Assembly (NCBI GenBank): GCA_016296505.1
Contig: JAEDJD010000002.1
Span: forward strand, 62,001-126,000
Length of the DNA stretch: 64,000 bases
DNA from: Oscillospiraceae bacterium
GTDB lineage: Bacteria; Bacillota; Clostridia; Oscillospirales; Ruminococcaceae
Direction: 5' to 3'
Of this stretch, positions 46,444 through 55,268 are shown one piece after another. Made by a program: the position numbers and the translations under genes. How positions within the stretch are numbered: the stretch's first letter is position 1; every line of letters starts with the position of its first letter. The notes below the pieces were generated by a model. That model was not told where the DNA came from. It did not search any database and saw nothing but the letters and a program-made list of their open reading frames with translations.

Positions 46444-47070
46444 ATGAAGCAAATTACATTTAATCTGCCTGATGAACTGGCTCAGAAATTTGAACTCGCA
46501 ATGCAGCTGACTGGCGCGAACCGCGACGCGCTCGGAGAGGAATTCGTCCGCAGCTACCTTGCCAGAGCGTTACAATCTGCTGCCGATGAGTTCCGCGTGC
46601 CGGAAGCGCCAAAGCCGCAGCCCAATGTACAGCCGCAGCAAACCGCCGCGCAGAATGTTTGTCCGGAAACGCACTCCAATGTGCGTGCTGACAGTGCTGC
46701 ACAGGCGCAGAATCGTTCTGCCGTCAATCAATCCCGCATTCCCCGTACTGAATGGGAATGGGGCAAGGCAATTAACCGGATTCCGCGCTGGGCTAGAAAT
46801 CCGCAGCAGAATAATCATAAGATTCTGCGCGCTTTCTTTGAATTAAAACACGAAATCGGCAACGTGACGCTCGAAGCGCTCCGCCGCCGCTGCTCTGAAC
46901 CCAATGAGCATCCGAACACCTATGTTCCGCATTTTGACAACAATTTTTCGCAGATGAAATTCGATAACGGCAATTCGCACGGAAAGGTTTTTGAGGAGCA
47001 TAACGGCTATATTACAATCTGGGATCGTATCAGCGATACGCTCCAGAAATACCGTGATTTCTTTGAATAA
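46444..47070 (+). CDS. Ribbon-helix-helix N-terminal protein with unknown C-terminal domain
   Basis: A 208-residue protein. Residues 1-45 look like a ribbon-helix-helix DNA-binding segment (MKQITFNLPDELAQKFELAM). A Gln/Ala/Pro-rich linker covers about 50-95. A C-terminal domain of about 105 residues (rich in Trp, Asn and Phe) matches nothing I know. GGAGGG precedes the ATG. The palindrome over its promoter suggests autoregulation. Confidence 0.72.
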   Translation: MKQITFNLPDELAQKFELAMQLTGANRDALGEEFVRSYLARALQSAADEFRVPEAPKPQPNVQPQQTAAQNVCPETHSNVRADSAAQAQNRSAVNQSRIPRTEWEWGKAINRIPRWARNPQQNNHKILRAFFELKHEIGNVTLEALRRRCSEPNEHPNTYVPHFDNNFSQMKFDNGNSHGKVFEEHNGYITIWDRISDTLQKYRDFFE

Positions 47071-47078
47071 TTCGCATC

Positions 47079-47105
47079 AGGAAGCGGAGTTTTCTTCGCT
47101 TCCTT
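47079..47105 (+). terminator. Hairpin after the RHH gene
   Basis: An eight-base stem (AGGAAGCG against CGCTTCCT) with a 10-base loop; weak T-run. Confidence 0.5.
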
Positions 47106-47134
47106 GTGTCGTTTGGAAAGGCGGCGTTTTCTAA

Positions 47135-47662
47135 ATGAAACTGAATCCAATCCTTTATATTGTTTGCCCGCTGCCCCTTATCTGCTGCGGCTGTTCTTCC
47201 GAATCTGCCAATACCGCCGAAATCGGCAAGCAGTCAGAAACAACCGCTGTCGCTTTGCATTCTCAAACTACAACGCAAACGACCGCAGACACCGTTTCAC
47301 AAGAACATACCACGCTTGCCATTGCTGGCGCTCCCAAACGATTTCAGGGCGGAATCGGCGGCGAACAGGACGCCAATACGCCAAAGCCTGAATTTTTTTC
47401 GTACTGGTTCCAGCCTGACGCGTTTTCTGCAAGACTTGCCGGCGGAAATTACCAGACCGTTTCCTATCATCTTTCGGAAGCGTTCCGGCATAATATCGAC
47501 GAGGAATATTTTCTCTTTGATTATGACGCAGACGGTGATTACGACCTCTATCTGCCTGCTGTTTATGACGATCAGCGCGTTTCCAAGTATATGGTTTTTC
47601 TTTGGGATTCTGAGAACGAAAAGTTCTGCACAGAGCCGCTGCTAGACATTGACGCAGAATGA
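47135..47662 (+). CDS. Small lipoprotein with a VCBS/FG-GAP-like acidic motif
   Basis: A 175-residue secreted protein. The lipobox is LICCGC near residue 20. A Thr/Gln-rich stretch follows, then a C-terminal part with FDYDADGDYDLYLP, a calcium-binding-loop-like motif of VCBS/FG-GAP repeats. Function unknown. It is followed 42 bases later by another lipoprotein gene. Confidence 0.75.
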   Translation: MKLNPILYIVCPLPLICCGCSSESANTAEIGKQSETTAVALHSQTTTQTTADTVSQEHTTLAIAGAPKRFQGGIGGEQDANTPKPEFFSYWFQPDAFSARLAGGNYQTVSYHLSEAFRHNIDEEYFLFDYDADGDYDLYLPAVYDDQRVSKYMVFLWDSENEKFCTEPLLDIDAE

Positions 47663-47704
47663 TTTCTGCTGCTTTGCCCGTATTTTTTCTGAAAGGGGTT
47701 TATC

Positions 47705-48646
47705 ATGAAAACGATTCGTACATTTTGTTGCGTTCTGCTTTCCGCGCTGCTGCTGACCGGATGCGCTTCATCCGCAGCGGACTCCACTCTGGATTCTGTC
47801 GCGGAAGCATCTGCTGTACCATCAGAAAAAAGTCTCGTTACGCTCGGCGATTCCATTTCAATCGGCTACGGACTTTCCGACCCGGTGACGGAACGCTATA
47901 CTACGCTGTTACAGCAAAAACTGCAGTCGCGAGATCATTTGATATGGAACGACTATAATTATGCCGTTTCCGGCGATGACAGCAGCGACCTCATTCAAAA
48001 GCTCAATAACGGCAGAGCGCTGCGCGCCCCGTCTGCGGATACGATCATCCTTTATATCGGCGCAAATAATCTGCTCGGTGCATATAAGGATTACTTCATG
48101 GAAAAAGCCGCGGAAAATAATGTTGATATTTCAAGCCTTACGTCGATGTCAGACGAGGAAATCGAGGACCTGCAACAGAAATTTACCGACGAAATGCAGG
48201 ATATGGACGCCGTTATGCAGACCGTACAGGCAAAAATTGACGAGAATCTGCTGCAGCTTGACAGCGATCTCGAAACAATCTATCAATGGCTCCGGCAGCG
48301 GAATGCGGAAGCGGATATCTACGTTTTGAATATCTATAACCCCTATACGGAGGGTATTGTTTCTGAAATGACGCCAGAGAGTACTGAGTTTTCCGAATAT
48401 GCGCAGACGCAGATTGATCGCGCAAATGCTATCATTGCGGAATTCTCCGTCAAACACGACGATCTGATTCCTGTAGACATTGCCTCCGCGTTTGCAGCGT
48501 GCGACCCGATTCCGGTCATTGGAAACGCCGGCTCCGAACCTGAAGCCGAAGATCACGCAATGGAAGCCTATGATCCGCATCCGAATTCGGATGGGCAAAA
48601 ACTGATTGCGGATACCGTCTGGAAGGTCATGGAGTCGAAAACATGA
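47705..48646 (+). CDS. SGNH/GDSL hydrolase lipoprotein
   Basis: A 313-residue surface lipoprotein (lipobox LLTGC). The SGNH fold is seen in TLGDSISIGYG (catalytic Ser), IGANN (oxyanion Asn) and DPHPNSDGQ near the end (Asp-His pair). Such enzymes are esterases or deacetylases for glycans or lipids; the substrate is unknown. The stop overlaps the radical SAM start by four bases. Confidence 0.9.
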   Translation: MKTIRTFCCVLLSALLLTGCASSAADSTLDSVAEASAVPSEKSLVTLGDSISIGYGLSDPVTERYTTLLQQKLQSRDHLIWNDYNYAVSGDDSSDLIQKLNNGRALRAPSADTIILYIGANNLLGAYKDYFMEKAAENNVDISSLTSMSDEEIEDLQQKFTDEMQDMDAVMQTVQAKIDENLLQLDSDLETIYQWLRQRNAEADIYVLNIYNPYTEGIVSEMTPESTEFSEYAQTQIDRANAIIAEFSVKHDDLIPVDIASAFAACDPIPVIGNAGSEPEAEDHAMEAYDPHPNSDGQKLIADTVWKVMESKT

Positions 48647-49605
48647 AGCATCCGTATTATACGATGAATACGTATATGCATGAACGGTTTGGACAGAAAA
48701 TGCGCAAAATCTGCATTGACGGCGGATTTACCTGTCCAAATCGTGACGGCAGATGCGGTACCGGCGGCTGCACTTTCTGCGGCGAACGCGGCGCCGGCGA
48801 ACAACTCGACGCCTCAAAATCCATCCGGCAGCAGGCAGAAGCCATGCTGCAAAAAGCGGCGCCCGATTCCGCTTGGATTTTGTATTTTCAGAATTTTACA
48901 AATACCTATGCGCCTTTGGACGTTCTGCGGCAGCGCTACGATCAAGCCCTGATTGACGATCGCATCAAGGTGCTCGATATCGGAACCCGTCCTGATTGTA
49001 TCACGGAGGAAATCGCCGATCTGCTTGCGGAATACGCGCAGAAATACGAAGTCTGGACGGAGCTTGGTTTGCAGACCGCAAACGACCGTACCGCAAAGGC
49101 GATCAATCGCGGATATGATCTGGAATGCTTTTTGCGCGCTGTCAATCTCCTGAAATCACGCGGTCTGCCGGTCATTGTACATATCATTCTCGGTCTGCCC
49201 AACGAAACGCTCGATGATATTCGCCATACGATTGCTGTTCTGAATCAATGCGGCATTGACGGCATCAAAATTCACAGCCTGTTCATCATGAAGGATACGC
49301 AGCTTGCCGAGCAATATCTGCGCGGCGAATTTGCGCCGATTTCCATGCAGACCTATATTGATTGGACAGTCGAAGTCCTGACGCATATCTCACCGGATAC
49401 CGTTGTCCACCGTATCACCGGAAATTGTCTGCGAGATCGGCTGCTCGCTCCGGATTGGATTTTGCAGCGCGATCTGATGATCTGCTCCGTTGACCGGATT
49501 ATGCTGAGAAATGGCTGGGTACAAGGATGTTTTTATGAAAAGCCGTCTGTTTCATATGGAACAGAGAAATTGGAAATGATTTGTCGAAAGGACGCAGATA
49601 CATGA
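48643..49605 (+). CDS. TIGR01212 family radical SAM protein (YhcC-like)
   Basis: A 320-residue radical SAM protein. The N-terminal cysteines are in TCPNRDGRCGTGGCTFCG, the unusual spacing of this family, followed by GERGAGE. The SAM-binding barrel contains WTELGLQTAN and HIILGLPNETLDDI. Substrate unknown; the family is related to Elp3-type enzymes. It overlaps its neighbours on both sides by four bases, so it forms an operon with the SGNH and HAD genes. Confidence 0.92.
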   Translation: MKHPYYTMNTYMHERFGQKMRKICIDGGFTCPNRDGRCGTGGCTFCGERGAGEQLDASKSIRQQAEAMLQKAAPDSAWILYFQNFTNTYAPLDVLRQRYDQALIDDRIKVLDIGTRPDCITEEIADLLAEYAQKYEVWTELGLQTANDRTAKAINRGYDLECFLRAVNLLKSRGLPVIVHIILGLPNETLDDIRHTIAVLNQCGIDGIKIHSLFIMKDTQLAEQYLRGEFAPISMQTYIDWTVEVLTHISPDTVVHRITGNCLRDRLLAPDWILQRDLMICSVDRIMLRNGWVQGCFYEKPSVSYGTEKLEMICRKDADT

Positions 49606-50270
49606 AATTCAACCAGAAAAAAGCGATCGTTTTCGATCTGGATGGTACCCTGCTCGATACGCTGCAAGACCTGAAAGATAGTCTGAACGCTGCGCTGAAA
49701 CAAAATGATCTGCCGGAACGTACTATCGAGGAAGTCCGGCAATTTGTCGGGAATGGTCTCGGAAATCTCATTGCGCGCGCGATTCCCGATGGTCGGCAGA
49801 ATCCGCTGTATCACACGGTACTCGAAGATATGCGGCTGATCTATGCCCAGAACGCCAACCGCACTACCTGCCCCTATGACGGAATTCCTGCCCTGATTGA
49901 CGCGCTGCTTGCACGCGGCTATCGGCTTGCCGTAGTCTCCAATAAGCCAGATGAACAGGTAAAAAGCCTTTGTCAGCTTTATTTTCCGTCCATACCGATC
50001 ACGGTCGGACAGCGTGCGGATGTCCGTCTGAAACCTGCGCCGGATTCCGTTCTGGAAGCAATCCGGCATCTTGGCTGTTCCGTCGAAGACGCCGTTTATA
50101 TCGGAGATTCCGAGGTGGATGTCCAGACAGCGCAAAACGCGCATATTCCATGTATCAGCGTACTCTGGGGCTTCCGCGATCAAACGCAGCTCCTTGCAGC
50201 CGGTGCCGTTCGCTTTGCAGAAACTCCGGCAGAAATGCTCGGTCTCCTTGAATCGTTTTTTGTATATTGA
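49602..50270 (+). CDS. HAD hydrolase, phosphoglycolate phosphatase-like
   Basis: A 222-residue HAD subfamily IA phosphatase: FDLDGTLLDTLQD at the N-terminus, VSNKPDEQ (motif II), KPAPDSVLEA (motif III Lys) and YIGDSEVDVQTA (motif IV). Phosphoglycolate or related phosphoesters are likely substrates. ATG 49602 follows GAAAGGA and overlaps the radical SAM stop. Confidence 0.92.
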   Translation: MKFNQKKAIVFDLDGTLLDTLQDLKDSLNAALKQNDLPERTIEEVRQFVGNGLGNLIARAIPDGRQNPLYHTVLEDMRLIYAQNANRTTCPYDGIPALIDALLARGYRLAVVSNKPDEQVKSLCQLYFPSIPITVGQRADVRLKPAPDSVLEAIRHLGCSVEDAVYIGDSEVDVQTAQNAHIPCISVLWGFRDQTQLLAAGAVRFAETPAEMLGLLESFFVY

Positions 50271-50275
50271 GATGA

Positions 50276-50320
50276 AACCGCTGCGAGAACATTGACTTTC
50301 TGCAGCGGTTTTGATATAAT
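50276..50320 (+). promoter_or_regulatory. Overlapping terminator and promoter before the PAS/kinase-like gene
   Basis: A ten-base stem (AAACCGCTGC 50276-50285, complement 50302-50311) ends the HAD gene. The loop carries TTGACT (50292-50297), the -35 of a promoter with a 17-base spacer and TATAAT at 50315-50320. Terminator and promoter thus share bases. Confidence 0.75.
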
Positions 50321-50380
50321 AATAGATATTTATCGTTCTTACGGGTATTTTGAAGATTATGAGAGAATGGAGGATGCGGT

Positions 50381-53300
50381 ATGTGGAATCATCAGACTGA
50401 CCGAATATTTCTGGAAATGCGTGAAGACGCGGTTCTGATCTTTGAACAGGATTCACTGAAGCTGCTCTATCTGAACCCTGCGGCTGCCCAATATTTTCCC
50501 GAAACTGACAGCAGCACTGTATTTTCTGATTTATTTCATCACGAAAAAATTGAGAATATGCTGAAAGCTGCTGCGGCGTCCGGCAGACTGATCGCATTGC
50601 CCATGGAAGAATCCATATGGTTCTCTGAGCGTGCTATGCTCCACTGTATCTGCTCCACATGGGAGGAGCAGAATGCTTTCGTTCTGACGATTGATAAGCG
50701 ACATTACAGTACGTCGCCCGAAGCAATGCAAATGATGAAAGCTGTTCTGACATCCGCTTATTTTACTTCCGTTCGGATTGATACCGTATCCAAACGCGCC
50801 GCGATTATCAGCGACAAAAATCTGCTGATGAATACGCAAGCCTGTTTCCCTTCGTACACCCAATACATTGAAAAATATGCCGAGACCGTTATCCATCCGG
50901 AAGATCGCGAACAGTTTCGTACTTGCTTTTCCGAAGCGCAAATGCGACTCTTTCTCGAGGCGAATACCGCCCCTGCCTGTACCATTCGCCGCGCAGTGGG
51001 CGAGGAATATCGCTGGGCTAGCTTTACGCTCGCCGCGCTGAATCAAAATGTCATTTTGCTGTTCGGAAAAGATAACAATGAACAGCATCTCGTACAGGAA
51101 CGCTCCGACCGGTATCGCAGCGAGTTGGAATCCGTTTCTCTCCGCAATAGATATATCCTAAGCGGCGTCAGAGATATTTTCCGGCTGATGATACACGTGA
51201 ATTTGTGTACCCATGAAGCTGTATTATGTTCTGTGCATCCGGAGCTGGAACCGTTCTTCTCTCTCGATCGCGTTTATCAGTACGATGATATCGCTGCCAG
51301 ACTCATGCATTTTGTGCATCCGGAAGATCGCAAGCAGCTTCAGATTTTTAATGATCTCAAGAGCTTGCCGAATTATCTGGATCCGAATGAATCTTCCTTT
51401 AATCTGACATATCGCCGGATTTCTGCGCAGCAGGAGCCAAATCCCAATTATAAATGGACGCGCTCTGTATTTACCGTCATTCAAACAGATAACGGCACGC
51501 CGACAGAGGCAATCTATGCCGTTCAGGATGTTGACGCGCAGATGCGTAAGGAAATCGCCGCAAAACGCGCGCAGGAAACACTCTCGGAACAGTTTTATAC
51601 CCTCATCCGAAATCGCTATATCTGGTTCATCGACAATGACTACAGCACAAAAATTTCTAAATATTACCGCATCGACAACCATAATGTTCTGCCGCCAATT
51701 GAATGCCCGTTCGGTCAATTTTTCGAGCAAATTATCATGCCGAATGTACACCCGGATGATTTCAAAAAGGTTGCCATTTCGCTCCTGCCGATGACCGCGG
51801 AAGAAAATTATCAGTTTGGAAAACGTCAGATCTCGATTGATTATCGCAGCAAAATAGGCAATGACTGGCGCTTTGTACGGGCGGAAATGTATCTGCAAAA
51901 GGATGAGGACGATGTTCTGCATACCATGATCTATGTCTCCGATATCGACGACGAGGTTACCAGCAGAAATAATCTGACGCGCTCTGAACACGAACAGCTC
52001 GAAATGCATCGGAAAGTTGACCATATCCTTTCGGATACCTTTATTCATGTCGGAGAGGTCGATCTCGACGCCGATACCATCCGGCATTATCGTCTGGTGA
52101 ATGAAACCCTTGTGCCGGAAGACGATATCAAAAGCTTTCAGGACTATTGCGAGCACTATGCTGAACGCTTTATCCATCCGAATCAGCAGCTTGAATTCAA
52201 TCGTTTCTTTTCATACGAGAGCATTTTGCGCGCTGCTCGCGAAAATAGCGCAGAAACAAAGAAACTGTTCCTCGTTTCTCCAGAGGAAAACGGAGACTAT
52301 CTCTGGTGCAATATCGGCATAAAGTTCCTGACCAATGAAAGCGGAAAAAGCTTTGCTTTGACCTATGTTGAAAACGTCAACGATGAGATCAAGAATCGGG
52401 ACTCCCATTTGCATTTATTGCAGCAGAAAAAAGAGCAGCTTCTTGCAAGTCTTAGAACAACTGAACGCGCTAGACTTCGTCGCGCTCACGTTTTCATGAA
52501 TATTGCAAGCCATTTCCAGCTCGCCCTGAATCAGATTTATGGCGCATTGGACCGCCTTGAACGCGATTTGCCGGAGGACGCGCGTAAGCATCATGATACC
52601 GGTTTGATCTTCACCGCCTGCGAGCAGCTTTCCGCTATGACTTCCTGCTCTAAGGATTTGCTGCTGCTGGAAAATAATCAGCTCCCGCTTTTGCGTGAGC
52701 CGACAAGCCTTTTACATACCATCCGCAAGATTCGCCTGAGTTTTAAAGACTTGTTTGAGAAGAAGAATATTCATGTGTATACCTACACCACGCAGATCCA
52801 TGACGAGATCATTCTATGCGATTCGCGGCGCTTCTCATTTATACTGGAAAACGTTTTCTTTAATGTGCTTCGCTCTCTGCCAGACGACTCCGAAATCACA
52901 TTCCACCTCGCCGAAACGCCAAGCATGGGCGAGCAGAAAGCTTGGTATGAGTTTTCTCTGATGATGCAGGGAGACAGCGTTTCATTCGATATGCAAAAAG
53001 GACTGCTCTCCCCCATTCCACAGAATGATCCCATGAACTCCGTAGAAGCAGAATTCTTCCTCAATAATCCCGATTATCATCAGTTTAATATTTATCTGAG
53101 CAAACGGCTCATTTCGATTATGGGCGGTACGCTGGAGCTTGTTCCGCTGCCCAATCATGCAAGCGCCGTCGTACTGCGAATTCCGTTTGATATCCAAAAA
53201 AAACCAGTTGTTTTTCCGCTGCGCAAAACGTTCGGAAAGCGCGCGCTGGTCTGGGATTCCCATCAGGCTGCTGCCATCGCTACCATCGAAATGCTGCGCG

Positions 53301-53626
53301 AATCCGGAATCCAATGCGATCTGCATTCCGATTTCGAGGGAATCTGCGCGCATCTCAAGCTCGCGGAAACGCAGAATTCTCCCTACGAAATCATCGTCAT
53401 CCGACAATCCGATCTCGGTATGCAAAAGGAAATCTGTATTCCGAAGTTCCGCGCCATCTCTCCTTCTGCTGCAATCATTCTGATTGACGACATTCATACC
53501 GAACAGCAAATGGATACCCTCGAAGCCGAACGCATTTTTGAACTCAAAGCTCCGGTTTTCCGTTCGGAAATGGCTACCGTCCTGCTTGCGGCTTTCGACA
53601 ATCCATCACCAGCAGATCCCATATAA
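50381..53626 (+). CDS. PAS-repeat protein with degenerate histidine kinase and receiver domains
   Basis: A 1081-residue protein with no membrane segment. About five PAS-like units fill residues 1-680 (repeated endings such as YRWASFTLAA and FVRAEMYLQ). A dimerisation helix keeps a His (H711 in ASHFQLALN) but not the following E-x-R-T-P. The ATPase part has an N-box-like ENVFFNVL, but the glycine-rich boxes are lost (QFNIYLSKRLISIMGG where GLGL is expected). A receiver-like domain from about 950 has R1008 where the phosphoryl Asp should be. It probably acts as a sensor or scaffold without phosphotransfer. No response regulator is adjacent. Confidence 0.75.
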   Translation: MWNHQTDRIFLEMREDAVLIFEQDSLKLLYLNPAAAQYFPETDSSTVFSDLFHHEKIENMLKAAAASGRLIALPMEESIWFSERAMLHCICSTWEEQNAFVLTIDKRHYSTSPEAMQMMKAVLTSAYFTSVRIDTVSKRAAIISDKNLLMNTQACFPSYTQYIEKYAETVIHPEDREQFRTCFSEAQMRLFLEANTAPACTIRRAVGEEYRWASFTLAALNQNVILLFGKDNNEQHLVQERSDRYRSELESVSLRNRYILSGVRDIFRLMIHVNLCTHEAVLCSVHPELEPFFSLDRVYQYDDIAARLMHFVHPEDRKQLQIFNDLKSLPNYLDPNESSFNLTYRRISAQQEPNPNYKWTRSVFTVIQTDNGTPTEAIYAVQDVDAQMRKEIAAKRAQETLSEQFYTLIRNRYIWFIDNDYSTKISKYYRIDNHNVLPPIECPFGQFFEQIIMPNVHPDDFKKVAISLLPMTAEENYQFGKRQISIDYRSKIGNDWRFVRAEMYLQKDEDDVLHTMIYVSDIDDEVTSRNNLTRSEHEQLEMHRKVDHILSDTFIHVGEVDLDADTIRHYRLVNETLVPEDDIKSFQDYCEHYAERFIHPNQQLEFNRFFSYESILRAARENSAETKKLFLVSPEENGDYLWCNIGIKFLTNESGKSFALTYVENVNDEIKNRDSHLHLLQQKKEQLLASLRTTERARLRRAHVFMNIASHFQLALNQIYGALDRLERDLPEDARKHHDTGLIFTACEQLSAMTSCSKDLLLLENNQLPLLREPTSLLHTIRKIRLSFKDLFEKKNIHVYTYTTQIHDEIILCDSRRFSFILENVFFNVLRSLPDDSEITFHLAETPSMGEQKAWYEFSLMMQGDSVSFDMQKGLLSPIPQNDPMNSVEAEFFLNNPDYHQFNIYLSKRLISIMGGTLELVPLPNHASAVVLRIPFDIQKKPVVFPLRKTFGKRALVWDSHQAAAIATIEMLRESGIQCDLHSDFEGICAHLKLAETQNSPYEIIVIRQSDLGMQKEICIPKFRAISPSAAIILIDDIHTEQQMDTLEAERIFELKAPVFRSEMATVLLAAFDNPSPADPI

Positions 53627-53633
53627 ATACACA

Positions 53634-53667
53634 ACCGGACATGGGGTTATGCTGCCTCATGTCCGGT
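53634..53667 (+). terminator. Terminator after the PAS/kinase-like gene
   Basis: A perfect ten-base stem (ACCGGACATG and complement) with ATTTTCTT after it. The stop codon of the convergent metallopeptidase gene lies in the loop. Confidence 0.8.
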
Positions 53668-55251
53668 ATTTTCTTGTTCATTTACATTCTCAACAATCGG
53701 ATTCAGACGCTCCGCAAGCGAACCAATTGCTGTCGGAGCAAAATAATCTGTAAAGCCGCAGCTTTGCATCACATCCCGAAAGGAATTCTCTCCGGACAGA
53801 CAGGAGTATCCGCTTAGCTTATCGTATATTGCAAGCGCCTGTTGATGATCTGTACTTGCTAGCGTATACATCTCAAGCGCGGACAGCGCGGATACGCCGT
53901 AGCTGATATAATATCCGGGCTGCTCAAACAAATGCGAAACCTGATATAGCTCCAGATATACGCCGCATTCCTCCATGATTTCTGCAAATAATGCCGCAGT
54001 TTCCGATGGCGTGATCGTTTCCAGCCGCTGTGTAACCTGATATTCAAATTCTCCGACCGCAAACCCCGAAATCACCGAATCTAGCAGATCCAATAATACC
54101 AGTAATTGCTTTTGCTCTGCATCATCCCCGAATATCTCGTCATAATACGGCAGAAACAGCGTCACCATACTCTGCGACTGCGCTTCTGCGATATCCATAT
54201 TTGAATTTTGCAGATATATCGGCGTTACATCTCGCCAATCTGCATGGAAATGTCCGAATTCATGCGTCACCGTGATCCAATCATAAAAGCTGCCGTCAAG
54301 ATATGTATACATCAAGCCGCGTCGTTCATTCGGCAGATTCAATGTAAAGCTGCCGTCATAACAGTTTTCACCCTCTGCCCTTGTATACAGATTCTCTGAA
54401 AACAGCTTCTCTGCCGACTCCGCTATGCTCGGAGAAAGCTGCTTCGCATATTGCTCTAACAGCGCATATGGATCTGACTCCAAAACGTCCGATGTCAATA
54501 ATCCATCTTCATAAAGCAGCAGTTCTTCTGCAGCGGTACGAATCGGTAAAAAATATTCCTTGATCTCCTGATATGCTGCCGATGTCTCCGCAGCAGAATA
54601 ATCCCGATGATACAGATCGAACAAAGCCTCTGAAACGTCCATTTCCTTCAGCATATCCAGATAGATTTTCGCACAGCGTTTATTGGTTGCGTCAATATCA
54701 ATATCCGCTTCTTTTGAAAGATCATAGTAGTCGTGTATGCGTTCCGACTGCAATGCCGCGTCCGAACGTGCGTATGCCATAATCCGACTCAGATTATTTG
54801 CTAGATAATACGGGATATGCTCCGCTTCGATATACGGCTCAAATAACGCTGTATCTGTGGAATGTTTGCAGCCGTTCGCAAAAAACCATGCCGCAATTTC
54901 TTCCGAAACATAAAAATCCTCAATACAAGCATTGCTCAGTTCATACAGCGCGTCATTCTCCCAATCTGAATAGGAGTCGATCTGTACGCGGCAGTATATC
55001 GCATAGGCTTCATCCACCGCCGCCAGTACATCGTCAATCTGCGCCTGCAAATCCGTTTCTATGTTTTCCCACGAATCCCTGTAAGCCTGAACCAGCTCTT
55101 TCATTGCTGCTGTATCAAACCGCCTTTCATCACGTTGATTCGATTCAGCAGAATCCACAGGAATATCGCTCAGCTCCGGTACAGCACAGCCGCATAATGG
55201 GATACAGAATGAAATGACCAGAAACAACACAATCAGCTTTCGTTGCCGCAT
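53647..55251 (-). CDS. M3-like metallopeptidase lipoprotein
   Basis: A 534-residue lipoprotein (lipobox PLCGC near residue 21). The zinc motif HEFGH occurs in VTHEFGHFHADW around residue 334, and an Glu for the third ligand is in MDIAEAQSQ about 25 residues on. That spacing fits the M3 oligopeptidase (gluzincin) type. Substrates would be extracellular peptides. ATG 55251 follows AGAAAGGA. It begins 17 bases after the P-type-ATPase-like gene, with which it probably forms an operon. Confidence 0.75.
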   Translation of the reverse strand: MRQRKLIVLFLVISFCIPLCGCAVPELSDIPVDSAESNQRDERRFDTAAMKELVQAYRDSWENIETDLQAQIDDVLAAVDEAYAIYCRVQIDSYSDWENDALYELSNACIEDFYVSEEIAAWFFANGCKHSTDTALFEPYIEAEHIPYYLANNLSRIMAYARSDAALQSERIHDYYDLSKEADIDIDATNKRCAKIYLDMLKEMDVSEALFDLYHRDYSAAETSAAYQEIKEYFLPIRTAAEELLLYEDGLLTSDVLESDPYALLEQYAKQLSPSIAESAEKLFSENLYTRAEGENCYDGSFTLNLPNERRGLMYTYLDGSFYDWITVTHEFGHFHADWRDVTPIYLQNSNMDIAEAQSQSMVTLFLPYYDEIFGDDAEQKQLLVLLDLLDSVISGFAVGEFEYQVTQRLETITPSETAALFAEIMEECGVYLELYQVSHLFEQPGYYISYGVSALSALEMYTLASTDHQQALAIYDKLSGYSCLSGENSFRDVMQSCGFTDYFAPTAIGSLAERLNPIVENVNEQENTGHEAA

Positions 55252-55268
55252 AAAAATATCCTTTCTGT

